Below, one piece after another: positions 27,357-35,000 of a stretch of 64,000 nucleotides of DNA; positions within the stretch are counted from its first letter, which is position 1; every line of letters begins with the position of its first letter. Under the pieces are notes generated by a model. That model worked only from the letters and a program-made list of their open reading frames with translations. It made no database searches and was not told the DNA's origin. The translations under genes were made by a program, and so were the position numbers. This DNA comes from an uncultured bacterium (GTDB lineage Bacteria; Planctomycetota; UBA1135; GCA-002686595). The DNA is taken from contig CALBMX010000034.1 of NCBI GenBank assembly GCA_937896235.1, positions 1 through 64,000 on the forward strand. The letters are read 5' to 3'.

Positions 27357-27503
27357 GACACTTTAGCGCAGATTCGGTGTTTTGCACGAACCCCCAGAAA
27401 AATGGGCCCCATGCCTTACAGAAGGTGCTGGAGGCCCCCTCCACCGGCGCAAGTACTCGGTTCTCATGGGGATCGCGGCGGAGACTGCGCTATCCTTCCG
27501 CCC

Positions 27504-28202
27504 ATGAAAATCGAACAGCCCCTCGTCGAGGCCACCCTCGTCAAACGCTACAAGCGCTTCCTAACCGACGTCATTCTCCAGGACGGCAGTGAGCTAACGG
27601 CCCACTGTCCCAATACGGGAAGTTTGCTCGGTTGTAAAGATGAGGGCAGTCGGGTTTGGCTGCGCGACACCCAAAACGACAAGCGCAAGTACCGCATGTC
27701 GTGGCAGGCGATCGAGGTCAACGGCACTTGGGTCAACGTGGACACCGGGCTTCCAAATGAAGAAGTTTACACGGCGATTTGCGAGGGGCGCGTGCCCAAA
27801 CTTGCGGGATACGATTCGGCCAAACGCGAAGTCAAATACGGCGTCAACAGTCGCATCGACGTGCTGCTGCAAAACGAAAGTGGCGAAAAGTGTTACGTCG
27901 AAGTCAAGAACACAACTCTTGTGAATGGCGACGTCGCCCTGTTTCCCGATGCGGTGACGGAGCGCGGTCGCAAACACTTGGGCGAGCTCGTCAACGAGGT
28001 GAAGGCGGGCAACCGGGCCGTCCAGTTTTTCTTCGTGAGCCGTAACGACGTGACCAGCTTTAGGCCCGCCGACGACATCGACCCGAAGTATGCCGCTGCG
28101 CTCCGCGAGGCTGCCGCCGCCGGCGTCGAAGTGATGGCGTGGAGCGTCGACGTGGAGCGCGAATCGATCGCCTTGTGCAAAGAGCTGACGGTCGAGCTTT
28201 AA
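27504..28202 (+). CDS. sfsA: SfsA family DNA-binding / sugar fermentation stimulation protein
   Basis: The start is the ATG at 27504 (MKIEQPLVEATLVKRYKRF), giving 232 residues, the usual SfsA length. The much longer open frame to 26964 runs antisense through the aminopeptidase and is not real. Family hallmarks include ELTAHCPNTGSLLGC, the nuclease-like core NSRIDVLLQNE...CYVEVKNTTL, FPDAVTERGRKHL and AVQFFFVSRNDV. SfsA was described as a regulator of sugar fermentation genes in E. coli, but its biochemical role is poorly defined; the core resembles restriction-endonuclease-like folds. A TATCCT box ends 7 bases before the ATG, so a leaderless transcript is possible. A strong terminator follows. 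Confidence 0.93.
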   Translation: MKIEQPLVEATLVKRYKRFLTDVILQDGSELTAHCPNTGSLLGCKDEGSRVWLRDTQNDKRKYRMSWQAIEVNGTWVNVDTGLPNEEVYTAICEGRVPKLAGYDSAKREVKYGVNSRIDVLLQNESGEKCYVEVKNTTLVNGDVALFPDAVTERGRKHLGELVNEVKAGNRAVQFFFVSRNDVTSFRPADDIDPKYAAALREAAAAGVEVMAWSVDVERESIALCKELTVEL

Positions 28203-28246
28203 AGAAATAAGGGGCGCCTCGCAGGTTTGCGAGGCGCCCCGTTTTT
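28203..28246. terminator. bidirectional intrinsic terminator
   Basis: A perfect 13-bp stem, GGGGCGCCTCGCA (28211-28223) with its complement at 28228-28240, has a 4-base loop. It is followed by GTTTTT on the plus strand. An A-rich flank (AAGAAATAA) on the other side gives a U-rich tract on the minus strand. It sits between the convergent sfsA gene and the membrane-protein gene and can serve both. Confidence 0.92.
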
Positions 28247-28257
28247 CGGCCTAGCTC

Positions 28258-29367
28258 TTAGATCGAAACCTCAAAGTCCAGCTCTTCATCACCCACTCGG
28301 TAGCGAGGCCCGCCAGGGCCCCCGATCGAGGACTCCCACGGGTCTTCCACACCAAGCGGCTCTACAATCTCGCGGGTCACCTGAACTGCGGAGTGGTAGC
28401 GGGCAGCCCGGATGACCGTACGCGAGAGAACCACAATCACGCTGATGCCAAACAGGGTCCAAACGGTACCCACCCCGGACGAAGCCTCAAAGGAGTGGTT
28501 CAGTGATGACGCGACTAGGCCCAGTCCAACAAACAAGGTCACCTCGCAAAGGAGCAAGCCGACCATGGGCCGGAACGCTGTGATAGGCCGCGTTAGTAGC
28601 GTGAAAAACGTAGCGATTCCAGCCCAGAGCACTGAGCGCGTTCCGAGAAAGGCAAGGCGCGTGCGACTATAGTCTGCCCAGGTCATCACAAGGCCAACCC
28701 AGACGAAGAACCCCGCATCCAGCACCCAAGAATAGTGGCGTGCCGTGGCCTCGGAACTCAACGTGTTTAGGTCCCCCTTCTCGACCCCAAAGACGCGCTC
28801 GAGAACCCCGGCTCCCATCACCTCTTTGTAGATCGCGTAGTGACCAAGGGCGAGCAAAACTAGCACCAGTAATGCCAGCCTAAAGAAGCGCCAGAAATAC
28901 CGCGACCCGCCGTGAAAAAACCGATGAACGGAGTGCCCTTCCGTTCGCTCCAGGAAGACCTGCAGCCAACCGCCAGCACTAAAGACGCCAACTAGCATGA
29001 GCAAGAGTGCAAGCCAAGATGCCACCACTCCACTCTGAGTCCTTAGCAGGCCGAGGGACTCCGCGTGGTCGCTCCTAAAGTTCGCATCAAGCGACCCCAA
29101 CTGGCTGCCGACTTCGTAGTGATTGCCAACCGCGCCCTGGAGCCAGGTAAACCAGGGCAGCGCCATCAGGAGCGCAAGGAAGATGGGCGCAGCCGCTGTC
29201 AGAAGCCAAAGCGGTGGACGGCCCAATGTGACGCGAAGTGCCGTCAAGAAGGTCCAACTGACCGCTTTGGTCTCATCTTCAAGTCCGCTCAAGTCGTAAC
29301 CCGGCGGCAGATATTTCGACATTGGAGTCACTCCAACATCTCGGCCTTCGTCTTTTGATGTTTCCAT
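28258..29367 (-). CDS. polytopic membrane protein of unknown function
   Basis: The 369-residue protein is not recognised. About six or seven hydrophobic helices are visible, at roughly 37-58, 103-127, 150-170, 200-220, 232-250, 256-278 and 292-310. A hydrophilic tail of about 50 residues follows. The tail ends GGPGGPRYRVGDEELDFEVSI, which resembles the C terminus of the small 33996-34259 flagellar-operon protein. The gene starts 2 bases after the stop of the M1 aminopeptidase gene, so the two are surely co-transcribed. The membrane protein may position or partner with the exported peptidase. Confidence 0.7.
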   Translation of the reverse strand: METSKDEGRDVGVTPMSKYLPPGYDLSGLEDETKAVSWTFLTALRVTLGRPPLWLLTAAAPIFLALLMALPWFTWLQGAVGNHYEVGSQLGSLDANFRSDHAESLGLLRTQSGVVASWLALLLMLVGVFSAGGWLQVFLERTEGHSVHRFFHGGSRYFWRFFRLALLVLVLLALGHYAIYKEVMGAGVLERVFGVEKGDLNTLSSEATARHYSWVLDAGFFVWVGLVMTWADYSRTRLAFLGTRSVLWAGIATFFTLLTRPITAFRPMVGLLLCEVTLFVGLGLVASSLNHSFEASSGVGTVWTLFGISVIVVLSRTVIRAARYHSAVQVTREIVEPLGVEDPWESSIGGPGGPRYRVGDEELDFEVSI

Positions 29368-29369
29368 GA

Positions 29370-31736
29370 TTAGCCCCCGATCCCCATCTGCCAGTAAAAC
29401 GAATGAACGAACCTACTGAAGATCCGCTCGCCCCAGCGCAGAGGCGCGACCTTGTCTTTTTCTGAGTACCACTGGTTGTTTGACATGTCCTGATCTAGGT
29501 ACCACTTATGCTCGGGATCAAGCTCGACGGAGATCACCTTTGCCGTCTCCTCAAACTCCAACTTGATCCAGTTTTTTTCCGCCTGCTCTTCACGGGTCCA
29601 CACGAGATTCTCAACCTTGTCCCCTTCGAAGGTAACGCGAATATCGAGAGGCAAACTCAGCTGCCCCTCCCGTGTAACCATGACTTTCGCACGGTGGCCA
29701 ACCACGTCGTCTTTGTCCTCTTCGGGCTCGGCCCAGACGCCGTTCTCGTCCTGGTACATGCCGCGCGACTCCTCGATTGCTTTCGAGTTCACTGAGACGG
29801 CCCAGTCCACCGTTCCGGTTCCGCGGAAGAGCTCTTCAAAGTACCAGTTCATATCGACCCCTGCGCCCTCGTTGAAGGCCGCGAAAAAGTCGTCCGGAGT
29901 CGGGTGCTTGTAGCGCCAAGTCTCCGAGTAGTTCCGCATCCCCCTCAAAAAGACGTCGCGATTTACGAGGCCTTCCAGAGACCGCAAGATGACCGCCGGA
30001 CGCGGATAGCTGTTCGTTCGATAGCTCGCGCTGTTGGCGTACTCCCACACCGGTCTGTCGACTGGGTCGATCCAAGAGTCCCTCAAGTATCCGGTGCGAT
30101 CTTCCCATCGGGGATCAGTCTCCTCTGGCGAAAGCGCGAGTAGAGGTTGCTCGCGCCACCAGTCAACCAGCCCTGATTTCCCGAGCGGTTCGAACACCTT
30201 CCCACCAAGAAGGGGGACAAAGGACGGCACTTCATAGCGGCGTCCGGAGACGCCTTGCAGGAGCTTGCCGCCACCTTGCAGTGGTGCCATGCCGACTCCG
30301 TAAACCGCCACCTTGGAGTACCAGCTCGTCGAGCGCTGAGCTCCATAGGTACGCCACAAGACTTCAGAGTCGGTGTACGAGTTAAACCCCTCGTCCAACC
30401 ATGCGCTCTCGGCCTCGTTGTTGCCAACCAGCCCATACCAGAACTGGTGTCCGCACTCATGGACTGTTACAGACTCCGGCCTCTGCATGTCGGGTTCCGT
30501 GCCGAGGCTCGTGCCACACGTGAACAAGGTCGGATACTCCATCCCCCCGGCAGCGCCAGCACCCCAGGCGGGGTCGACTACGGTGATGTGTTCGTAGGGG
30601 TATTCGCCGAACCACAGCCCATAAAAGAACAGTGCGGCCATCGTCGCTTCGGCATGCCGCTCCGCTTGATCCTCGCGCTCTGGGTGAATCATCACCGTGA
30701 CCCGAACGGCTCCTAACTCCAGGTCTTTGTCCGAGCCTAGGGCTCCTTGAACAAAGTCCACCTCGCCGGGAAAACGCTTCTTCCAATCCGAGAAGTTGAA
30801 CGAAAACTCCTTGACCAAAAAATCGGGGTCTGCCGCCCAGGTGAAGTCGTGCAACCTCGGCAACCTTCCCGTGCGATCGAGCTCGATCCGATCCTCGTCC
30901 GAGGGCGCCTTGAATTTGACCATGTAGCGCCCATCCCCGACCCGGCGGTCCAGAGTTTTGACCCCCGATGCGCGAACCTTGTCCTCGTAGCGCTCCGGCA
31001 GATTCAGCGTGACCTCGTAGGTCCCGTAGTCGCTGAAGAACTCCGTGTTCAAGTGGAACTGGTGGCAGTTCCACCCGCGTCCGGCCTGATACACGCCCAG
31101 CTTCGGAAACCACTGAGCCGCGAGGATAAAGTCGTCCTTGTAGCCTGTACGTCGACGCACGCGGGGAAGTTGGCTCTCCCACTCCACGTGAACCTTGATC
31201 GAGCTGCCCGAGGGCACCGGCTCTGGCAAGTCTACGGAGAACACCGTGCGATCCGCCTCGTTCCCGTCATCCTGAGACCGCCAGGTCAGAGTGTCCCCGA
31301 CATCGGTCGCGGCATCGCCGACGGTGATGCTCTCGATGCGCATCCACCCCCATCCATCTTTAATCTGGGAGCCTCGGATTTTGCCTTCCCCCTCCGTGAG
31401 GTGGGTGGACTCCGTATTCGCAAAGGCGTTGAGATAGGTGTGGAACCACAAATCGCTAACGCTCTCGCCGCTCTTGTTGGTCCAGATGATGGTCTCTTCG
31501 CAGTGGAGGATTTGACTTCCCTCCTCTAACCGAGCGTCGATGGTGTATTCGAGCTCGTTTTCCGAGGCCGAGTCGCTCTGGCTAGGCGAAGTCTCCTGCA
31601 AATCTGTCTCGGAATTACTTTCCGAGATGGAAATTTCCGCAGATGCCCAGGATGCGAGCAGGAAAAGGCCGATAAGTGAGCCTCGCCCTATAGGGGCGAG
31701 ACTTTGTAGCCGTGAACGCAACATATTATTTGACAA
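29370..31736 (-). CDS. exported M1-family zinc metallopeptidase (aminopeptidase N-like)
   Basis: The 788-residue protein has an N-terminal signal (GSLIGLFLLASWASA) and the gluzincin active site HECGH (His426, Glu427, His430), with the third zinc ligand Glu449 exactly 18 residues later (NEAESAWLDEGF). The substrate-anchoring GxMEN motif is replaced by GGMEYP, a variant seen in some M1 enzymes and one that may change exopeptidase preference. The N-terminal beta-sandwich is typical of M1. It probably trims peptides outside the inner membrane. It heads a two-gene operon with the polytopic membrane protein and is transcribed divergently from the FlgM-like gene. Confidence 0.92.
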   Translation of the reverse strand: MSNNMLRSRLQSLAPIGRGSLIGLFLLASWASAEISISESNSETDLQETSPSQSDSASENELEYTIDARLEEGSQILHCEETIIWTNKSGESVSDLWFHTYLNAFANTESTHLTEGEGKIRGSQIKDGWGWMRIESITVGDAATDVGDTLTWRSQDDGNEADRTVFSVDLPEPVPSGSSIKVHVEWESQLPRVRRRTGYKDDFILAAQWFPKLGVYQAGRGWNCHQFHLNTEFFSDYGTYEVTLNLPERYEDKVRASGVKTLDRRVGDGRYMVKFKAPSDEDRIELDRTGRLPRLHDFTWAADPDFLVKEFSFNFSDWKKRFPGEVDFVQGALGSDKDLELGAVRVTVMIHPEREDQAERHAEATMAALFFYGLWFGEYPYEHITVVDPAWGAGAAGGMEYPTLFTCGTSLGTEPDMQRPESVTVHECGHQFWYGLVGNNEAESAWLDEGFNSYTDSEVLWRTYGAQRSTSWYSKVAVYGVGMAPLQGGGKLLQGVSGRRYEVPSFVPLLGGKVFEPLGKSGLVDWWREQPLLALSPEETDPRWEDRTGYLRDSWIDPVDRPVWEYANSASYRTNSYPRPAVILRSLEGLVNRDVFLRGMRNYSETWRYKHPTPDDFFAAFNEGAGVDMNWYFEELFRGTGTVDWAVSVNSKAIEESRGMYQDENGVWAEPEEDKDDVVGHRAKVMVTREGQLSLPLDIRVTFEGDKVENLVWTREEQAEKNWIKLEFEETAKVISVELDPEHKWYLDQDMSNNQWYSEKDKVAPLRWGERIFSRFVHSFYWQMGIGG

Positions 31737-31808
31737 GGGTTTACGCCTCTCTGTTGTTCCCAGAAGCCGAACTGGCTCAGGATCTCTACGATTCTAGGCA
31801 AAAAGCCC

Positions 31809-31835
31809 TAAGGTCCTCACCGGACCTTCCGATAA
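31809..31835 (+). promoter_or_regulatory. sigma-28 (FliA)-type promoter of the FlgM-like gene
   Basis: TAAGGTCC (31809-31816), an 11-base spacer and TCCGATAA (31828-31835) closely match the FliA consensus TAAAGTTT-N11-GCCGATAA: 7 of 8 in the -10, 5 of 8 in the -35, exact spacing. A 7-bp inverted repeat (AAGGTCC/GGACCTT, 31810-31828) overlaps the -35 and spacer. The predicted leader is about 55 bases. A sigma-28 promoter is what a late flagellar flgM gene would have. Confidence 0.65.
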
Positions 31836-31898
31836 AGGGAGCGGTAAGAATCTTCCATACACCGTAGACACGCATCTACGCCGGGGGCAAAGCAAACC

Positions 31899-32249
31899 AT
31901 GAACATCAATAACGAACCACTAAGACGCCCAGAATCGCAGCGACCGCCGACGGCCGCAGAGCGCGCCTCCATGGAGGATACGCGCAAGCACGTCCAACGA
32001 GCGAATGTCGAGGCCAAACGCGTCATCCAGGAGCGCACAGAGGCAACCCATACAGAGTCTAAGCGCCGCGAGGACCGCATCGAGATCTCCGTTCGGGCCC
32101 ACCGCTCCAACGAGGCGAAGGAGTCGAGCTCGAGTCGCCAAGATAAAATCGCACAGCTGAGAGAGCTACACGGCAGTGGGAACTTGAACTCCCCCGAGCG
32201 CACGCGCGCTGCGGCTGAGAAGCTTCTAAAGCGACTAAACCAAGCCTAG
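31899..32249 (+). CDS. flgM: FlgM-like anti-sigma-28 factor candidate
   Basis: A small, highly charged 116-residue protein with no membrane segment, predicted to be largely disordered in its first 75 residues. The C-terminal part, RQDKIAQLRELHGSGNLN followed by ERTRAAAEKLLKRL, follows the FlgM pattern (R-x-x-K-hydrophobic-x-x-hydrophobic, G-x-hydrophobic, then A-x-x-hydrophobic-hydrophobic). FlgM binds FliA until it is exported through the completed hook-basal body. Context supports this: fliA lies 2 kb away, a sigma-28-type promoter sits upstream and a terminator follows directly. Overall similarity is limited to the C-terminal helices, so the assignment is probable, not certain. Confidence 0.65.
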   Translation: MNINNEPLRRPESQRPPTAAERASMEDTRKHVQRANVEAKRVIQERTEATHTESKRREDRIEISVRAHRSNEAKESSSSRQDKIAQLRELHGSGNLNSPERTRAAAEKLLKRLNQA

Positions 32250-32268
32250 TACGAACTGGCCAGTAACC

Positions 32269-32308
32269 ACGGGGGCGATACCATGAAAGTGGTATCGCCC
32301 CCGTTTTG
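32269..32308 (+). terminator. intrinsic terminator after the FlgM-like gene
   Basis: A perfect 15-bp stem (32269-32283 with 32290-32304, ACGGGGGCGATACCA) has a 6-base loop and is followed by TTT. It lies 20 bases beyond the stop codon and ends a monocistronic transcript. Confidence 0.92.
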
Positions 32309-32344
32309 TAGGGACCAAGGGCCAAATGACCCGGACCGGGGGCT

Positions 32345-32384
32345 AAAAAGAGAGGCGCCAAGACTCTCGTCTTGGCGCCTCTCT
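32345..32384 (-). terminator. intrinsic terminator of the flagellar operon
   Basis: A perfect 15-bp stem (32349-32363 with 32370-32384, AGAGAGGCGCCAAGA) has a 6-base loop. On the minus strand it is followed by a U-tract (AAAAA at 32345-32349). It lies 20 bases after the last gene of the fliO-to-lipoprotein operon. Confidence 0.9.
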
Positions 32385-32403
32385 CTATTCAGTATCCGCT
32401 TGG

Positions 32404-33030
32404 CTAAAGCCCTTGGGCTATCTGCCAGGAGGCATAGCGCGCAAACTTGCTGGGCGACAGCAGCGAGACGCTCCAACTGTCGTCGGAAAGGCCCTTGCCA
32501 TTGCCGAAGAAAGCCTCCAGCCCGTCAACAACGTCCCTGTTTTCGCCTTTCAAGTTAACTCCACCGTTCCATATCGCCATTCCGGTCTCCGACGAGACCA
32601 AATCCACGGACAGACTCAACCGCTGGGGCGGGTACGCTTGCCTTTGGATTGCTGTCGGTACAAGAATGGCATCCAGTTGAAAGCGCCTGGAGATTTCAAC
32701 AATCGTCGCGGCCTTGTAGGTACCGCGCTGGTGTGGGTCACTGGCCGTAATTTCCATCAAATCCGAGGTGTTTAGCAGGACCACCTCCATTGGAATCGCA
32801 CTTGCGAACTCGGAAAACAGGATTCCCTGGAGTTCGGTCGAGTCGGAGTCGCTGAGCTCGGTCCCCACAACCGGCAAGATGCCGATCCTCGACAAATTGT
32901 AGGTGTTGTAATCGCTGGCGCGCTGAAAGGAGGCCAGTTGGACCTGGGGAAGATCCCGTGGATGGGTGATCGTCTGGCAACTTGCCGCGAAGGCCAACGC
33001 CAATAAAGCAGTAAGACGAGGTGCAGTCAT
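32404..33030 (-). CDS. lipoprotein, last gene of the flagellar operon
   Basis: The 208-residue protein carries a lipoprotein signal with lipobox LAFAASC, so the mature protein would start at Cys18. The mature domain alternates helices and strands (LSRIGILPVVG, ILFSEFASAIPMEVVLL, LDAILVPTAIQRQAYPP, LSLSVDLVSSETGMAIWNGGV). This resembles the alpha/beta repeats of small outer-membrane lipoproteins related to CsgG, LpoB or FlgT/FlgP-type accessory proteins, but no family can be assigned with confidence. It begins 2 bases after the preceding lipoprotein stop. Being the end of a long fliA-flhG-flhF-flhA operon suggests a flagellar envelope accessory role. Confidence 0.65.
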   Translation of the reverse strand: MTAPRLTALLALAFAASCQTITHPRDLPQVQLASFQRASDYNTYNLSRIGILPVVGTELSDSDSTELQGILFSEFASAIPMEVVLLNTSDLMEITASDPHQRGTYKAATIVEISRRFQLDAILVPTAIQRQAYPPQRLSLSVDLVSSETGMAIWNGGVNLKGENRDVVDGLEAFFGNGKGLSDDSWSVSLLSPSKFARYASWQIAQGL

Positions 33031-33032
33031 TG

Positions 33033-33749
33033 CTATCGGCCCCCGGCGTTCGCAAAGCTACCTGAGCCCATTCGGGACGCAGCTGGGGTCGCTTCCTCGG
33101 CAACTTTTAGTCGATCCTCGAGCAAGAGCTTTTCTGCTTGTAGGCGTCGGATCTGCGCTGTCACGAGCCGTGCCTCGAGGTCATCTTTCTCTTGAACTTT
33201 CTCGGCTAGGTCGAGCTTTAGCGCCGCGATCTCTTGTGCGTCAACAGAGGCGACGGCTTTGAGCGTCAGGATGTCAGCGAGCAGGCGGTCTACCGTGTCG
33301 CGCTCCAGGAACAGGCTCTTCTGGAGCTCCTCGTTCTTTGCAATCTCCTCGGTGTACATGTCGATCATGACGCCGCGCGTCTCCTCGCTGCCTTCCAACT
33401 GGTGCAGCTTGCGGGAGTTCTCATCCACGGGCTGGCCGTCCCATCCATAGGCGGGAGCCTTGCTGGGCATGTTCGCGTTTTCAACGTTCACGACGGCCTG
33501 TTCATCACCCCAGTCATCCGCACTCAAGCCGGTCGGAACAGTAGGTCTCACGGGCTCTTCTTGTTTTGCCGCGGGCGGGTTGGGAAGAGCGACAACAGTT
33601 GCCTCCACCTTTGGTACGGCCCTCTCACTTGGCGCAACCTGCTCGCTTACCGCTAAACCCGGTTCGGGCGCAAGGGGTTTGCGCCCCACGTAATACGGTG
33701 CACAGGAAACGGAAGCTAGGAGACAGGTACTGAGGATTAGGTTTTTCAT
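33033..33749 (-). CDS. coiled-coil lipoprotein in the flagellar operon
   Basis: I use the ATG at 33749 (MKNLILSTCLLASVSC), which gives an immediate lipobox (LASVSC) and follows the upstream stop by 7 bases; the frame also opens at 33770. The mature protein of about 220 residues has a proline-rich linker (residues about 25-100), then a continuous coiled coil from about 115 to 220 (ERDTVDRLLADILTLKAV through LQAEKLLLEDRLKVAEE). No family is recognised. Operon position between fliA-linked small genes and a second lipoprotein suggests an envelope structural protein of the flagellar basal region. Confidence 0.65.
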   Translation of the reverse strand: MKNLILSTCLLASVSCAPYYVGRKPLAPEPGLAVSEQVAPSERAVPKVEATVVALPNPPAAKQEEPVRPTVPTGLSADDWGDEQAVVNVENANMPSKAPAYGWDGQPVDENSRKLHQLEGSEETRGVMIDMYTEEIAKNEELQKSLFLERDTVDRLLADILTLKAVASVDAQEIAALKLDLAEKVQEKDDLEARLVTAQIRRLQAEKLLLEDRLKVAEEATPAASRMGSGSFANAGGR

Positions 33750-33756
33750 GGTGAGG

Positions 33757-33978
33757 TTACTTCTCTTCAAATTCCAGTTCGATCAGGTGGACTTCGCCAC
33801 AACTGCACGTCACTTCGACGGCCCGGGGAGCGCCATCGATTTCCACGAGTCGCGCCGACTTGGGAATGGTCCGCTTGCGAGTTGACGAATTGCCAACCGC
33901 TCCGGTGTCGGAGAAGTTGTTGACGTTATGCCCTTCGAGTTGAATCTGGGCCTTCTTGATAATTGATCGCATTGACAT
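33757..33978 (-). CDS. small conserved-looking protein with CxC motif
   Basis: A 73-residue soluble protein preceded by an AAGGA Shine-Dalgarno sequence about 9 bases before the ATG at 33978. The first half is basic (RSIIKKAQIQLEGHNV, then STRKRTIPKSARL). The second half is an acidic beta-rich end with a CSCGEVHLIELEF segment whose Cys-x-Cys pair and histidine could bind metal. A full zinc finger would need more ligands, possibly from a partner or dimer. Family unknown. Placed between the 87-residue protein and the lipoproteins in the fliA operon. Confidence 0.6.
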   Translation of the reverse strand: MSMRSIIKKAQIQLEGHNVNNFSDTGAVGNSSTRKRTIPKSARLVEIDGAPRAVEVTCSCGEVHLIELEFEEK

Positions 33979-33995
33979 GGTTTGTTCCTTATTGG

Positions 33996-34259
33996 CTAGG
34001 CGCTGAGGTCGAGCTCGCCACCAGCTTCGTCATCCACGCGGTAGCCGACAGGGCGCGTGCCGCCGCGAGAGATTCCGAAGGGATGGGGGGGGTCGGGGAT
34101 GGCTCTGGGCACTTCTTCTTTATGTGCGCCGTGCTCGCGGTGCTCCATCTCTTCCGCGAAGTCAAGCTGCTCCTCTCGCTCCCGGTCTCTCTTCGGGCTA
34201 ACCCGATCCGGTTGCGGAACAGCTCCACTGGTTGAAATCCTAGAAATGCCGTCACCCAT
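33996..34259 (-). CDS. small hydrophilic protein in the fliA operon
   Basis: The choice of frame rests on a strong Shine-Dalgarno (TAGGAGGATCG) 8 bases before the ATG at 34259; the overlapping frame 33989-34255 lacks one. The 87-residue product is charged in the first half (KRDREREEQLDFAEEMEHRE), proline-rich in the middle, and ends ISRGGTRPVGYRVDDEAGGELDLSA. That tail resembles the C terminus of the membrane protein at 28258-29367. It starts 12 bases after fliA. It is probably disordered, and may be an adaptor or binding peptide. No family recognised. Confidence 0.6.
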   Translation of the reverse strand: MGDGISRISTSGAVPQPDRVSPKRDREREEQLDFAEEMEHREHGAHKEEVPRAIPDPPHPFGISRGGTRPVGYRVDDEAGGELDLSA

Positions 34260-34271
34260 AACTCGATCCTC

Positions 34272-35000
34272 CTAATCCGCTAGTCCTACTTTTCCTTCCA
34301 TGTAGGTGTTTAGCCGGTACAGAGCGCGGCTGTGGATTTGACTTACTCTTGACTCTGTGACTTCGAGGATGTCTGCGATCTCTTTGAGTAGCAGGTCCTC
34401 AGCGTAGTACAGAGTGATTACAGACTGCTCGCGTTCGGGCAAGGACTGGATGGCCTTGGTGAGAAGCAGGCGCATTTCGTCCCACTCCGCACTTGACTCA
34501 GGACTCTCACATCGCGGGTCTTCCACGAGGCTTCCCAGGGTCTCCGAGGGACCATCGTCGAGCGAGGTCCGCAGCGCCGCACGTGCACTTTGAAGAATGG
34601 TGTCGACATCCACCTCGTCGATCTCCATCCCCTTGGCTATCTCTTCTGGGCTCGGTGGACGGAGATTTTCCTGTTCGAACTTTTGAACAAAACGGTCGAG
34701 GTCCTTCACTCGATCGCGGCGGCCGCGCGGAAGGAAATCCATTCGGCGAAGCTCGTCTAAGACGGCACCGCGAATACGTGGAAAGGCAAAGGTCGAGAAC
34801 TTCAGCCCACGCCCTGGATCAAAGGAGTCCGCTGCGCCGATCAGTCCGATCATGGCGTAGCCCTCCAGATCTTCACGGTCGGAGCCACCGGGAATATCAA
34901 CATACAGCTGGCCCACGATATGGTGAAGCAGTCCCATGTGATCAACGATCAATTGGTCACGAACTTCCGGGGCCAGAAGGCTAAGCGGCTTGATTGTCAT
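34272..35000 (-). CDS. fliA: flagellar sigma factor sigma-28
   Basis: FliA directs RNA polymerase to late flagellar genes. The 242 residues show region 2 (DREDLEGYAMIGLIGAADSFDPGRGLKFSTFAFPRIRGAVLDELR), a WhiG/FliA-type region 3 (FLPRGRRDRVKDLDRF, then PPSPEEIAKGM) and region 4 (LPEREQSVITLYYAEDLLLKEIADILEVTESRVSQIHSRAL). Its start overlaps the 79-residue membrane-protein stop (ATGA). Candidate target promoters in this window lie upstream of the FlgM-like gene and fliD. A weak ACCGATAA site lies upstream of its own cistron pair. Confidence 0.97.
   Translation of the reverse strand: MTIKPLSLLAPEVRDQLIVDHMGLLHHIVGQLYVDIPGGSDREDLEGYAMIGLIGAADSFDPGRGLKFSTFAFPRIRGAVLDELRRMDFLPRGRRDRVKDLDRFVQKFEQENLRPPSPEEIAKGMEIDEVDVDTILQSARAALRTSLDDGPSETLGSLVEDPRCESPESSAEWDEMRLLLTKAIQSLPEREQSVITLYYAEDLLLKEIADILEVTESRVSQIHSRALYRLNTYMEGKVGLAD

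Noticed and set aside
26964-27503. Long plus-strand frame extending sfsA upstream to 412 codons
   Set aside because: The extra 180 codons run antisense to the M24 aminopeptidase gene. The product from 27504 has the normal SfsA length and N terminus.
33989-34255. Alternative 88-codon minus-strand frame overlapping the 87-residue protein
   Set aside because: It lacks a Shine-Dalgarno sequence, while the frame from 34259 has TAGGAGG at proper distance and a C terminus resembling another protein in the window.
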